From the NCBI RefSeq assembly GCF_003003035.1, contig NZ_PVTS01000002.1, forward strand, positions 248,001 through 312,000: a DNA stretch of 64,000 nucleotides, written 5' to 3'. Numbering within the stretch: the stretch's first letter is position 1; the number at the start of each line of letters is the position of its first letter. The position numbers were made by a program, and so were the translations under genes. The stretch is from Marinilabilia salmonicolor (GTDB lineage: Bacteria > Bacteroidota > Bacteroidia > Bacteroidales > Marinilabiliaceae). Positions 1 through 8,298 of the stretch are shown piece after piece. A model generated the notes under the pieces. That model saw nothing but the letters and a program-made list of their open reading frames with translations, had not been told where the DNA came from and did not search any database.

Positions 1-78
1 AATACCCCGCAAGAAAGTGATTAAGAGTTAATTTCGTAAAAATCATTATTAATATTTACCTCAACAAATCACTTACCA

Positions 79-1860
79 ATGAGAAAAACATTTTCCCTGC
101 CGACAATCCTGCTGGCCATTTCAACGTTAATTGCCTACAGCGCAATGGGATGTGAGGACAAAGACAACTTCACGCCAATGCTGGAAGTACATTCCTCCTC
201 CCTTACGCTAAATTCAGCAGCTCAAAGCACTGACACATTCAAAATCATCTCAAACACAGAATGGACCATCTCTTCCGGAGCTGAATGGCTCTCACTGACT
301 CCGGCCTCCGGAACCGGAAATGCAAAAATAACTGCAGCAGCAGATGAAAACACTGATTTTACTTCCCGTTCGGCAACGGTTAAGGTTACTGCTGATGGAG
401 TTTCTTCCAAACTGGTGGAGGTAACCCAAAGCCGGGCTCTTTCCGTGTCCAGCAATGAGATAACCATTGATCCGGAAGAAGGTAGTACGGAAAAATTTGT
501 CATTAATTCTGAGGGCAAATGGACCATCTCCGCCTCCGAAGACTGGATAAGCTTTAGCCCGGAGTCAGGAACAGGCAACGCCACCGTTACCATCACTGTC
601 CTTTCAAACCCTGACTCCGAACCAAGAATCGCCACCATCACTGTTACAGAGGCGGGTGCCACCGCACAATCGGTGGATTTGATTCAGGGTGGAAACCCTT
701 GTGACCCGGCTGATGATAATCAGTTTTGCGAAGTAGCTGGATGTGTTATACCCGAGCTTCCCTCATACAATGACCTAACGGAAAACCCGTATCTTCCGGA
801 TCCTTTCGAATTTCTGGACGGTTCCAGAGTCACCAGCCAGGCAGACTGGACCTGTCGCCAGGCAGAAATCTCAGCTTTGGCTCAAAAATTTCAGTATGGT
901 TACAAACCCTGCATTCCCTATGATGCCACCACCGGCTCATTCAGTGGAAACACTATAACGGTAACGGTACAGGAAAACGGGCGCTCCATCAGTTTCGACT
1001 GCAGCATCACTTACCCCACAACGGGACAGGCACCTTATCCCGCAGTAATCGGTATAGGATTTTCCTTTCTCAACAATCAGCAGTTACTGGACCTGGGGGT
1101 TGCCGTAATCAATTTCCCACAGGATGAAATTGCCCTTCAGGATAATGCCGGATCCAGAGGAACAGGAAAGTTCTATGACCTATACTGCAGCAGTCATTCA
1201 GCGGGCGCCATTATAGCCTGGTCATGGGGTGTAAGTCGCCTTATTGATGCCTTGGAAAAGACACCTGCCGCCAACATTGACCCTCTTCATCTTGCCGTAA
1301 CCGGCTGTTCCAGAAATGGCAAAGGCGCTTTGGCAGCCGGTGCTTTCGATGAACGAATTGCACTTACCATTCCTCAGGAATCCGGATCTGGAGGTGCAGC
1401 CAGCTGGCGGGTCTCCGATTTTCAGGGATCAAGCGTTCAGCGCTTAAGACAGATTGTTACCGAAAATACATGGTTCAGAAAGAACTTCGATCAATTCAGC
1501 ACATCCGTGGATAAAGTTCCTTACGATCACCATTCCATCATGGGATTGTGTGCGCCCCGGGGATTGCTGGTCATTGAAAATACATCCATGGAGTGGCTGG
1601 GCAATTTGAGCACATGGACAGCAGGAAATGCAGCACATAAAATATGGGAAGCTCTGGGGGTCCCTGACAATATGGGCTTCTCGCAGACAGGCCATTCCGA
1701 TCACTGTGGATTGCCTGAATCTCAGGAACCGGAAGTGGAAGCATTTGTCAGAAAATTTCTTCTTGAAGAGGAAAATGTCAACACCTCCATTATGAAAACA
1801 GACGGAAACCTGACATTTGATGAAGATAAATGGATAAATTGGTCGGTGCCGACCCTCTAA
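79..1860 (+). CDS. BACON-domain glucuronoyl esterase (CE15-like)
   Basis: Predicted secreted or surface lipoprotein. Residues 1-25 form a signal peptide ending in Cys25, with acidic residues (EDKD) after it, as in surface-exported Bacteroidota lipoproteins; the lipobox (SAMGC) is weak. Two tandem beta-sandwich BACON domains follow (about residues 35-115 and 120-203), each with the W-T-I-S and W-x-S/x-F motif. The rest (about 225-593) is an alpha/beta hydrolase resembling glucuronoyl methylesterases, which cut the ester between glucuronoxylan and lignin. The nucleophile elbow GCSRNGKGA puts the catalytic Ser at 411; an acidic residue follows at Glu434 (PQESGSGG), and the likely catalytic His is 542 (in SDHCG), with 539 as the alternative. 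This elbow form is the one known from Cip2-type enzymes. The gene stands alone, with its own terminator downstream. Family call firm; substrate inferred. Confidence 0.85.
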   Translation: MRKTFSLPTILLAISTLIAYSAMGCEDKDNFTPMLEVHSSSLTLNSAAQSTDTFKIISNTEWTISSGAEWLSLTPASGTGNAKITAAADENTDFTSRSATVKVTADGVSSKLVEVTQSRALSVSSNEITIDPEEGSTEKFVINSEGKWTISASEDWISFSPESGTGNATVTITVLSNPDSEPRIATITVTEAGATAQSVDLIQGGNPCDPADDNQFCEVAGCVIPELPSYNDLTENPYLPDPFEFLDGSRVTSQADWTCRQAEISALAQKFQYGYKPCIPYDATTGSFSGNTITVTVQENGRSISFDCSITYPTTGQAPYPAVIGIGFSFLNNQQLLDLGVAVINFPQDEIALQDNAGSRGTGKFYDLYCSSHSAGAIIAWSWGVSRLIDALEKTPAANIDPLHLAVTGCSRNGKGALAAGAFDERIALTIPQESGSGGAASWRVSDFQGSSVQRLRQIVTENTWFRKNFDQFSTSVDKVPYDHHSIMGLCAPRGLLVIENTSMEWLGNLSTWTAGNAAHKIWEALGVPDNMGFSQTGHSDHCGLPESQEPEVEAFVRKFLLEEENVNTSIMKTDGNLTFDEDKWINWSVPTL

Positions 1861-1880
1861 CCCAACTATGAGAACAAGGT

Positions 1881-1913
1881 AATGCCGGAGAGGGATAACT
1901 TTTCTCCGGCATT
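1881..1913. terminator. Bidirectional terminator between convergent genes
   Basis: Perfect 11-bp stem AATGCCGGAGA / TCTCCGGCATT with an 11-nt loop, followed by ATTTTG. It lies between the esterase gene (plus) and the WG-repeat gene (minus), whose stop codon begins 8 bases further on. Confidence 0.8.
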
Positions 1914-1920
1914 ATTTTGA

Positions 1921-3408
1921 TCAATCAAAATGAAACATGACACCCACCGAAAACGGATAAATTTCCGGACCTTCTCCCGTTTTAAACATCGGTTCAGGGT
2001 AGTATGTCGCATACAAAGAAAAGTCACCATAACCTGCTTTTGCCATAAATCCGTAACGGAATGTGGGCAGTCCCATATCGCCACGCTTTTTCTTTTTCTC
2101 CTCCCCGTTTCCGTCATCAAAAACCAATTTGGTATGCGTTTGCAAACGGACTCCTCCTACCACTCCTCCTGAAAGATACAATGAATTGTGCCGGCTCCTG
2201 TTCGAAAACTGGAGTTCAGCCATAAGCGGTACATTCACGTGCATCATCATCAACTTACTTTTGGAAATGGATGCTTCACTTCCTACCTCAGGAAACCATT
2301 CCTGTCCGGGTTCATCCACCTCCGAAATATTGTCCAGATTGAAGCGGTAGTTGTTGTATTGCAGTCCAATACCTGTTGTGAGACCGAACCAATTCCCCAA
2401 AAGCCGTATGTTTTCCGAAACAGGATAGATACTTACCTCCACAGACTTGGTCTGATTCAAAGACATAAACTCATACCCTGCAGGCAATTCTTCCTGCAAA
2501 TCTGCATCCAAATACCCGTTCAGAGCAATTCCCACACCTGCCAGGTGACCATCGAAGTATCTTCGCTTCTTTTCCTTTCCGGGAAAAGATATCCCTTCTC
2601 CATTATGGCGAATATCAATATAATCCTTTTCTATTTTAACACGATATTGTTGAGGTTCCTCCTCCCCGGTATCCGATATTTGGGACGCCTCTTCCCGGGG
2701 CTTATGAGTCACCCCAATCATGCGCCCTTCCCGGTCAATCACCAAATACTCATCATCTGATGTCACAACGGTTGTATCCCCTTCAAAGGGTAGTACTTCA
2801 TCATAGATCGGCGGTATTACCTCATTTCCCTGCTCATCAATAAAGCCCATTTTTCCACCACGAATAATTCTTGCTCTACCATTCCTGAACGGCTGGATAT
2901 CCTGATAAACAGGCGGGGCAATAATCTGTCCGTCGGCAGCAACAAACCCGGTCATACCGTCCTTAATCACCTTGATTCTTCCATCATGGGGTGCCCACAC
3001 ATGCTGATATTCACAAGGCACGACCATCAAACCCTCCATATCGACAAAACCAAACTTGCGGTTTTTCATCACCTTGGCCAATCCATTTTCAAACTCCCAT
3101 ATTTGATCATATTCAGCAGGTAAAATGATGCCTTTTTCGATATGATAAAGTCCTGTCTTCATGTTCAACAACACCCTGATGTAATTGTCCTTGTTTGGTG
3201 TCCAAACCTGATCAAAACGACAAGGAACAACGATCCGGCCGTTTTTGTCCACCACTCCAACCTGCCCTTCCTCCATCACCCGGAACAGGCCGGATGACAT
3301 TTCCCAAAACCGATCATACTTCTGCAAAACCGAATCAGGAGATTCGTTTTGCCCCCGGACACTTGTAACCACAAGCACCATCAAAAGAAAAATAACAGCT
3401 CGTTTCAT
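1921..3408 (-). CDS. WG-repeat protein with C-terminal outer-membrane beta-barrel
   Basis: Exported protein of 495 residues with a cleavable signal peptide (residues 1-19, ending SVRGQ). Residues about 30-225 carry roughly five WG-type repeats of about 40 residues (patterns such as G-L-x-R-V, G-x-V-D-x-x-G, V-P-x-x-Y/F-D). After a charged linker, the C-terminal half (about 285-495) has alternating aromatic strands, a conserved G-x-G-x-x-x-N-N-Y-R-F segment and a terminal strand ending in aromatic residues (MFHFD), as expected of a small outer-membrane barrel. That half is homologous to the protein encoded immediately downstream (3448-4374 is transcribed first), so the pair arose by duplication, with WG repeats gained or lost. 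Role unknown; surface or periplasmic binding is a guess. Confidence 0.75.
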   Translation of the reverse strand: MKRAVIFLLMVLVVTSVRGQNESPDSVLQKYDRFWEMSSGLFRVMEEGQVGVVDKNGRIVVPCRFDQVWTPNKDNYIRVLLNMKTGLYHIEKGIILPAEYDQIWEFENGLAKVMKNRKFGFVDMEGLMVVPCEYQHVWAPHDGRIKVIKDGMTGFVAADGQIIAPPVYQDIQPFRNGRARIIRGGKMGFIDEQGNEVIPPIYDEVLPFEGDTTVVTSDDEYLVIDREGRMIGVTHKPREEASQISDTGEEEPQQYRVKIEKDYIDIRHNGEGISFPGKEKKRRYFDGHLAGVGIALNGYLDADLQEELPAGYEFMSLNQTKSVEVSIYPVSENIRLLGNWFGLTTGIGLQYNNYRFNLDNISEVDEPGQEWFPEVGSEASISKSKLMMMHVNVPLMAELQFSNRSRHNSLYLSGGVVGGVRLQTHTKLVFDDGNGEEKKKKRGDMGLPTFRYGFMAKAGYGDFSLYATYYPEPMFKTGEGPEIYPFSVGVMFHFD

Positions 3409-3447
3409 AGTTTGATATTATGATACTTTCTAAACAACACCTGTTTT

Positions 3448-4374
3448 TCAAAAATGAACCAGCGTCACACCAACGGTCCAGGGATAAACTTCAGGTCCCC
3501 GTCCCGATTCGATAAGAGGAGTCAGATCACACTTTGCAAACAAATTCAGCCACTTATATCCTGCCTTGGCCATTACTCCATACTTAAAGGTATTGATATT
3601 ATAGTCATCCCGGCCTTTTTCCTTTTCTCTGTTTCCGTTTTCGGAGTAAACCACTTTGGTGTGGGACCCAAGACGGAAGCCTCCGTAAACACCTGCCGAA
3701 ATGAAGAAATCTTTTTCTCCGGAACGTGCGGGCAGCTGTAACTCAAGCAAAACAGGCACCGTTAGATAGCTCGTCACCAGTTTATTCTTCTCCACATTCC
3801 GATCGGCAACCCGATATGAGGTAATGCCTTCATCACTCCTGATTAAAACATTTTGACTATCGAAGCGGTAGTTGTTAATGGTCCAGCCCAATCCGGTGAC
3901 AATACCAAAATTATCCCTTTCCTTTTGGAGTCCGATGCTGTATTGCAACAAATTCATTCCCACAGAAACCGATTTTCCGCCATTTAGATCCATCCATTGC
4001 CCGTCTTCAGGCAGATTGGAATCAAAGGGAGTGGAAAAGAAATTGGTCAGGCCCAAATCAAATCCCGCCCAGTGACCTTTAAAAGTTTCGCGTGGCTCCC
4101 GAACCATCTGGATGCGTGTGTGGTGCCCCGGTCTGTCAATCACTTCATACCGCCGTCTTCCGATGGTAATTTTAGTAATGGTATCGTTCATTTCATCCAC
4201 CTCCACATCGCCACCGGGAAATTTAACCCTGGTGCGGTGGGGCTCCTCCTCTACGGAAACAATTTCTTTAAATTTACCTGCCCGCCTTGTGGTATCTTGC
4301 TGTGCAATAACGCTTCCGGGTAAAATCAATAAAAATGCCAATGCAATGACGCTGTATTGAACTATTGGTTTCAT
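3448..4374 (-). CDS. Outer-membrane beta-barrel protein, paralogue of the WG-repeat protein
   Basis: 308-residue exported protein with signal peptide (cleavage near AQQD, residue 25). Residues 30-95 form a short soluble part with V-x-F-P-G-G-D motifs; about 100-308 form the predicted barrel. It shares with the downstream WG-repeat protein the order GHWAG.. / GLGWTINNYRF / VPVLLELQ / GSHTKVVYS / FKYGVMAKAGY / GPEVYPWTVGV. There are 39 bases between the two genes, so they are probably co-transcribed. Function not known; the barrel resembles general porin-family or PorT-like Bacteroidota proteins. Confidence 0.7.
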   Translation of the reverse strand: MKPIVQYSVIALAFLLILPGSVIAQQDTTRRAGKFKEIVSVEEEPHRTRVKFPGGDVEVDEMNDTITKITIGRRRYEVIDRPGHHTRIQMVREPRETFKGHWAGFDLGLTNFFSTPFDSNLPEDGQWMDLNGGKSVSVGMNLLQYSIGLQKERDNFGIVTGLGWTINNYRFDSQNVLIRSDEGITSYRVADRNVEKNKLVTSYLTVPVLLELQLPARSGEKDFFISAGVYGGFRLGSHTKVVYSENGNREKEKGRDDYNINTFKYGVMAKAGYKWLNLFAKCDLTPLIESGRGPEVYPWTVGVTLVHF

Positions 4375-4458
4375 AGTTTTTGGTTTTTAGTTTTGTTAAA
4401 AGTTGTCTTCCTCCCTCACTATTGCTTTAACCTACCATATACATAAAACAGGTAAGAT

Positions 4459-4625
4459 ATAAACAGGCTGAAAGCCTGAGAGCAATAGCCCAGGGCAGCG
4501 CCCTGGGTTTTGAGTCATCCCTCTCACTCCTCTTATTATTGGTCGCGACGCGACCAATAATAAGAGGAGGATTTTTCAATTTCCTTAAACACCTTTGGCC
4601 TTATAAAAATACATTCGTTTAAGAA
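4459..4625. repeat. REP-like palindromic repeat cluster, fullest copy
   Basis: This 382-bp gap (4375-4756) has no gene. It holds a composite repeat: AGGC-TGAAA-GCCT (from 4465), CCCAGGGC-AGC-GCCCTGGG (4489-4507), a 43-bp palindrome (4527-4569) and a tail beginning CTTAAACACCTTTGGCC near 4584. Related copies are at 10957-11040, 18181-18330 and, inverted, 55082-55185. Confidence 0.75.
4527..4569. repeat. 43-bp perfect palindrome
   Basis: The arms 4527-4547 and 4549-4569 are exact reverse complements (21 bp each) around a single A at 4548; the centre reads GGTCGCGACGCGACC. It lies inside the REP-like cluster, downstream of the flippase gene end, and could form a very stable hairpin on either strand. 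Confidence 0.95.
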
Positions 4626-4756
4626 CCACGAAATGATGAACGTCTTTAGTTTTTTGTTTGCAAACAACGATAAAACAAGAGTCTTTCAGGTTCGTTCTGT
4701 TTTTGAGACGTAGAGAAACTATGAATTGTTACAGAAGAAAAAAATTAATGTGGTTA

Positions 4757-6220
4757 TCATCGCTGACGGAGACTCCGGTAAAGGCTTTTTGCTTCCTTTA
4801 GTTCATCGCGGCTGATGTGTCCCGTAAGAAACAAGATGACTACAAAAACGGCAACAACACCAAGTTTAAGAATCAATCCGCTAAAAAACGGAAGCGCGAA
4901 CAACTGCATTCCGCCCCATACCATCAGACTCCAGATAACCAAAAGAAGAATGTTTCGAACCGGGGAGAAGTTTATCTCCTCAACTTTCCCGGCTTCACTT
5001 AAAAACCATATCAAGGCAAAAAGCTGAGCCACCACAGTGGAAATGGAAGCCCCCATTTTACCTATCCAGGGAACGAGAACAAAGTTCCCGGCCACATTAA
5101 TGACTGCACTCACTATCAAAATCATGGAGATTTTACGGGTACGTTTGTGCTTGTTCAGGGGAAGCGTGAAAAGCTGCCGAAGTCCGGAGAAAATCATCCC
5201 GAGCATTAATACCGGTACGATGATTACAGAGGTCTGGAAAAACGCACTTCCCATGGATACCACATAAATAATTTCAGGAGAAAACAAGACAATTCCCAGT
5301 CCTCCCAACGTAATAAGCACTGTAAAATAGCGCACAATTCTCTGATAAAAAAGAGTGCTGTTCCCGCTGTGCAGTGTTTTAAAATAATAATTGGTAAAGC
5401 CTGTGATGATAGATGCCACAACTACAACCTGAATGAGATTAGAGATTTTAAACGCCATGCTGTAACCTGCCACTTCACTCAAATTCTGATACTGATTAAT
5501 GATGTGGCGGTCACTTAAGGTTAAAACAGTGGTAAGAATATTGCTGATAGCCAGCGGCAATCCGTATTGCAAAAGCTTTTGGAGCACATCGTACCGGAAC
5601 TTAAAGGAAAAGTTCCGCCAAATGAGCGGAATCATCGGCACAAAAGTAAAAAAATGAGCAACCATCTGCCCCAGATAAATCCCTTTGAGTCCCATATCAA
5701 AAAACTCCAGAAACACGAAGGTGAACAAGAGTACCAAAACCACATTCAAAGAAAACCAGCCGGTCTGTTGCGCGGCTTTCTGCTGAATGCGCAACATAAA
5801 AAAGGGAATGTCAAAAAGCAGTCGAAACAGTGTTCCCAGCGAGAAATAAAGAATGATATCACTGGAGATATTGGTCTTAAAAATTGCTGAACTAAAGAAA
5901 AAAAGAATTCCGCCAATCACCAAAACTGCCAGAAAACTGCTGATTAAATTGAATGAGTATGCCGTGAAAAACAGCTGTTTCTGCTCCATACGTGACTTAA
6001 ACTCATAATACCAACGAGAGAATCCGGCGCGAATCCCCCATCCGGAAAGTATCATAATGAATTGTGCAATGGTCTCAAAAAGCGAGACCACACCAAATTC
6101 TTCTTCCGAGATGTATTTCAAATAAAGCGGAATCAGCAACACCCCGCTCAGCTTGGAGAGGATATTGCCCACACTGTAAATGGCCGACTGACGAAAAACA
6201 AAACGGGTTTGATTCTGCAT
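4757..6220 (-). CDS. Polysaccharide flippase (MOP/Wzx-like)
   Basis: Integral inner-membrane protein of 487 residues with about 12-14 hydrophobic segments. It begins with the typical flippase pattern (S-x-x-Y-x-x-G-N-I-L-S-K-L-x-G-V-L-L-I-P-L-Y). It would move lipid-linked oligosaccharide units across the inner membrane. It is the last gene of the minus-strand surface-polysaccharide operon, 9 bp after the glycosyltransferase gene. Specificity cannot be read from sequence. Confidence 0.88.
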   Translation of the reverse strand: MQNQTRFVFRQSAIYSVGNILSKLSGVLLIPLYLKYISEEEFGVVSLFETIAQFIMILSGWGIRAGFSRWYYEFKSRMEQKQLFFTAYSFNLISSFLAVLVIGGILFFFSSAIFKTNISSDIILYFSLGTLFRLLFDIPFFMLRIQQKAAQQTGWFSLNVVLVLLFTFVFLEFFDMGLKGIYLGQMVAHFFTFVPMIPLIWRNFSFKFRYDVLQKLLQYGLPLAISNILTTVLTLSDRHIINQYQNLSEVAGYSMAFKISNLIQVVVVASIITGFTNYYFKTLHSGNSTLFYQRIVRYFTVLITLGGLGIVLFSPEIIYVVSMGSAFFQTSVIIVPVLMLGMIFSGLRQLFTLPLNKHKRTRKISMILIVSAVINVAGNFVLVPWIGKMGASISTVVAQLFALIWFLSEAGKVEEINFSPVRNILLLVIWSLMVWGGMQLFALPFFSGLILKLGVVAVFVVILFLTGHISRDELKEAKSLYRSLRQR

Positions 6221-6229
6221 AATTCAAAA

Positions 6230-7129
6230 TTAGCGGAGTCGCTTTAAATGACGGGCAATTTTTATTTTATTCAACATTTGCCGGTAATACGAAGGTCGGT
6301 AAAATTCACGAAACGCTTTGCTGATTTGAGGATTTTCAAATGCCGGATGCGGAATCAGGGGCTTTGGAGACAGCTGAACCCGGTATTTCCCGGTACTCCT
6401 CACGTGTGTTCCCGAACCGTCGGCGCCCATATTCCTTACCAGCGATCTCACCGGATAAATATTGGTTTTCCCTTCTCTGAAACAGGCCTGGTTGAACCTA
6501 ACTGCCCAGGAACCAATCTTTCCGGTTTGTTGTTTGAGCAACATAACCGGCAAATCCTTTCCCAGCAAGGTTAATTCCTTCACCCGGCTTTTATTACTGA
6601 TAAAGGCATCAAAATCTTTTACATCCCAGTCCACCCGATTCCATCGGTTTCGCCACGTTCCCCAGCCCCAGGAATTGATGCGCGGAAACCTGAAAGCTTC
6701 GGCAGCATAATCATCAGGAATGGCAATGGGGGGACAATAACCCGAAACGGAAAAAATTTCTGAATCATCAGCATAACAAGAAAGTCCGCTATTGAGAAAA
6801 TCAAGAAAGAAAGGGGCTGTTTCCAAATCGTCTTCCAGAACAATACAGGCATCGTCTTGCGCCAAAACCGCACTGACTCCGGCAATAATGGAGGCAGCTA
6901 ATCCCCTGTTGACATCATTTTTAACAACCCGCACTCTTTTAAAGCCTTCGACATTATCAATAATCTTCCGAACCTCATCAACAGAAGCTCTGTCACCCTC
7001 ACCTGCAGGCCCGTCTGAAAAGAACCAGACCTCAGTATCTACCGCTCCCGCATTTTTCTGCAGAGCCGCAATGGTCCGTTTTAAATGAACGGGACGATTG
7101 TAACAAAATAGAGCAACAGGATAATGCAT
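6230..7129 (-). CDS. Glycosyltransferase, GT-A fold
   Basis: 299 residues. N-terminal Y-P-V-A-L-F-C-Y-N-R-P motif, then an E-D-D metal/nucleotide-sugar site at about residues 99-101 (VLEDDLE) and a tryptophan-rich acceptor region (INSWGWGTWRNRW). It has no membrane segment, so it probably acts at the cytoplasmic face. It lies between the pyruvyl transferase gene (2 bp upstream) and the flippase gene (9 bp downstream), consistent with assembly of a surface glycan. Sugar specificity unknown. Confidence 0.85.
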   Translation of the reverse strand: MHYPVALFCYNRPVHLKRTIAALQKNAGAVDTEVWFFSDGPAGEGDRASVDEVRKIIDNVEGFKRVRVVKNDVNRGLAASIIAGVSAVLAQDDACIVLEDDLETAPFFLDFLNSGLSCYADDSEIFSVSGYCPPIAIPDDYAAEAFRFPRINSWGWGTWRNRWNRVDWDVKDFDAFISNKSRVKELTLLGKDLPVMLLKQQTGKIGSWAVRFNQACFREGKTNIYPVRSLVRNMGADGSGTHVRSTGKYRVQLSPKPLIPHPAFENPQISKAFREFYRPSYYRQMLNKIKIARHLKRLR

Positions 7130-7131
7130 AC

Positions 7132-8280
7132 TTATGATTTAAGAACAATTTGATTCCAGAAACTGTCTCGCCGGATCTGTTCCAAACGGTCAGTTATTTT
7201 TTCCGAAAGAATTTCCTTTTCAGCAATCAGCCCTGCCACAAATCTATTCACATCCATGTCTTCAATTTCCTGATGCTGCAAGTCCATCAAATGATTTTTG
7301 AGGTCGAAAAGCTGAACCAGATGGCGATACTTCCCTGCCCATCCGATAATCAACAATGGCTTGTGGCAGATGAGCGCGTGAACGGCACCGTGATAACGCG
7401 CCGAAACCACCATTTCAGCGCTGGAAATAATTTCAACTAAAGCTTCCACTGAATAGTCTGAATTATCTATAATCAATAAGTTGTGCGATACCAATGCACT
7501 TATCCTTCTGCACAATTCTTCATCATCTCGGCTGTGCCGCACAATTCTGACAACCATCGATTTTTCGAGAAAACAATGGATCAACTCCGCAAACAGTCCA
7601 ACGACTTTTTCAGGTTCTGAAAAATTAAAAAGCTGTCTGTTGGGTATGACAATCACCTCCCGGCCTGCCTGATTCCCGGCTTTCGGCTCCCTGTGCAGCA
7701 CTATATCGGAAGAGAGCAGCACAGGACTCTTTCGCACTGACTCAAGGGCTTCCATACTTTCAGGCTCACGCGCAAATGCAAGAGTGGGATAATTGAGAAG
7801 ATCTTGTCCCCACCATCTGAACAGGAGTTTTTTTATCCCCCTGAAATTGAACGGGCCGAAACTCTGAGGGAGCAACCAGACCGGAACCCTGCTTTTCCGG
7901 GCAAGATGAAACGGGAGCAGATAGGCCACACTCCACAACAATGGCTGATTATGAGCACTTAGGCCATAGCCACTAATATCAAACAACGCATCAGCTTCCC
8001 GAAACAGACGCTTTATCGAATTTTCATCATCACTGATTGTTTTGCGAGTGAAGAACATCTTCAAAAACGGAAATGAAATGCGAAAAAGAGTGCGCACATG
8101 CATATTCACAATTCTGTAATCATAGTTCTTTTTTTCCACATCGGTTTTAACCGGAAACAAATCCACCAACACCGGATCATAGCCTGGAAAGTGTTCCCGG
8201 ATTCCATCCACGGTGGCCATCAACATGGATTCAGCACCCTTGTTGATGAAATTTCCTCCTATGATTAAAATTGTCTTCAT
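7132..8280 (-). CDS. Polysaccharide pyruvyl transferase family protein
   Basis: 382 residues from the chosen ATG at 8280; an in-frame GTG two codons earlier is possible. The start MKTILIIGGNFINKGAESML matches the glycine-rich opening of the CsaB/WcaK family, and the C-terminal region SARYHGAVHALICHKP is that family's conserved signature. Members add ketal-linked pyruvate to sugars of exopolysaccharide, teichoic acid or secondary cell-wall polymers. Its place in the operon supports surface-glycan modification. Confidence 0.85.
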   Translation of the reverse strand: MKTILIIGGNFINKGAESMLMATVDGIREHFPGYDPVLVDLFPVKTDVEKKNYDYRIVNMHVRTLFRISFPFLKMFFTRKTISDDENSIKRLFREADALFDISGYGLSAHNQPLLWSVAYLLPFHLARKSRVPVWLLPQSFGPFNFRGIKKLLFRWWGQDLLNYPTLAFAREPESMEALESVRKSPVLLSSDIVLHREPKAGNQAGREVIVIPNRQLFNFSEPEKVVGLFAELIHCFLEKSMVVRIVRHSRDDEELCRRISALVSHNLLIIDNSDYSVEALVEIISSAEMVVSARYHGAVHALICHKPLLIIGWAGKYRHLVQLFDLKNHLMDLQHQEIEDMDVNRFVAGLIAEKEILSEKITDRLEQIRRDSFWNQIVLKS

Positions 8281-8298
8281 TGGCACAATACACTATTC

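Noticed and set aside
222-662. Minus-strand ORF opposite the BACON esterase
   Set aside because: Shadow of the plus-strand gene; low-complexity, no family features.
2188-2760. 190-codon plus-strand ORF opposite the WG-repeat gene
   Set aside because: Antisense to a gene with a signal peptide and clear repeats; composition is that of a shadow frame.
4527-4569. Palindrome as a plain terminator of the flippase operon
   Set aside because: It lies downstream of the flippase stop but has no T run, and it belongs to a dispersed repeat module; termination is possible but not its defining trait.
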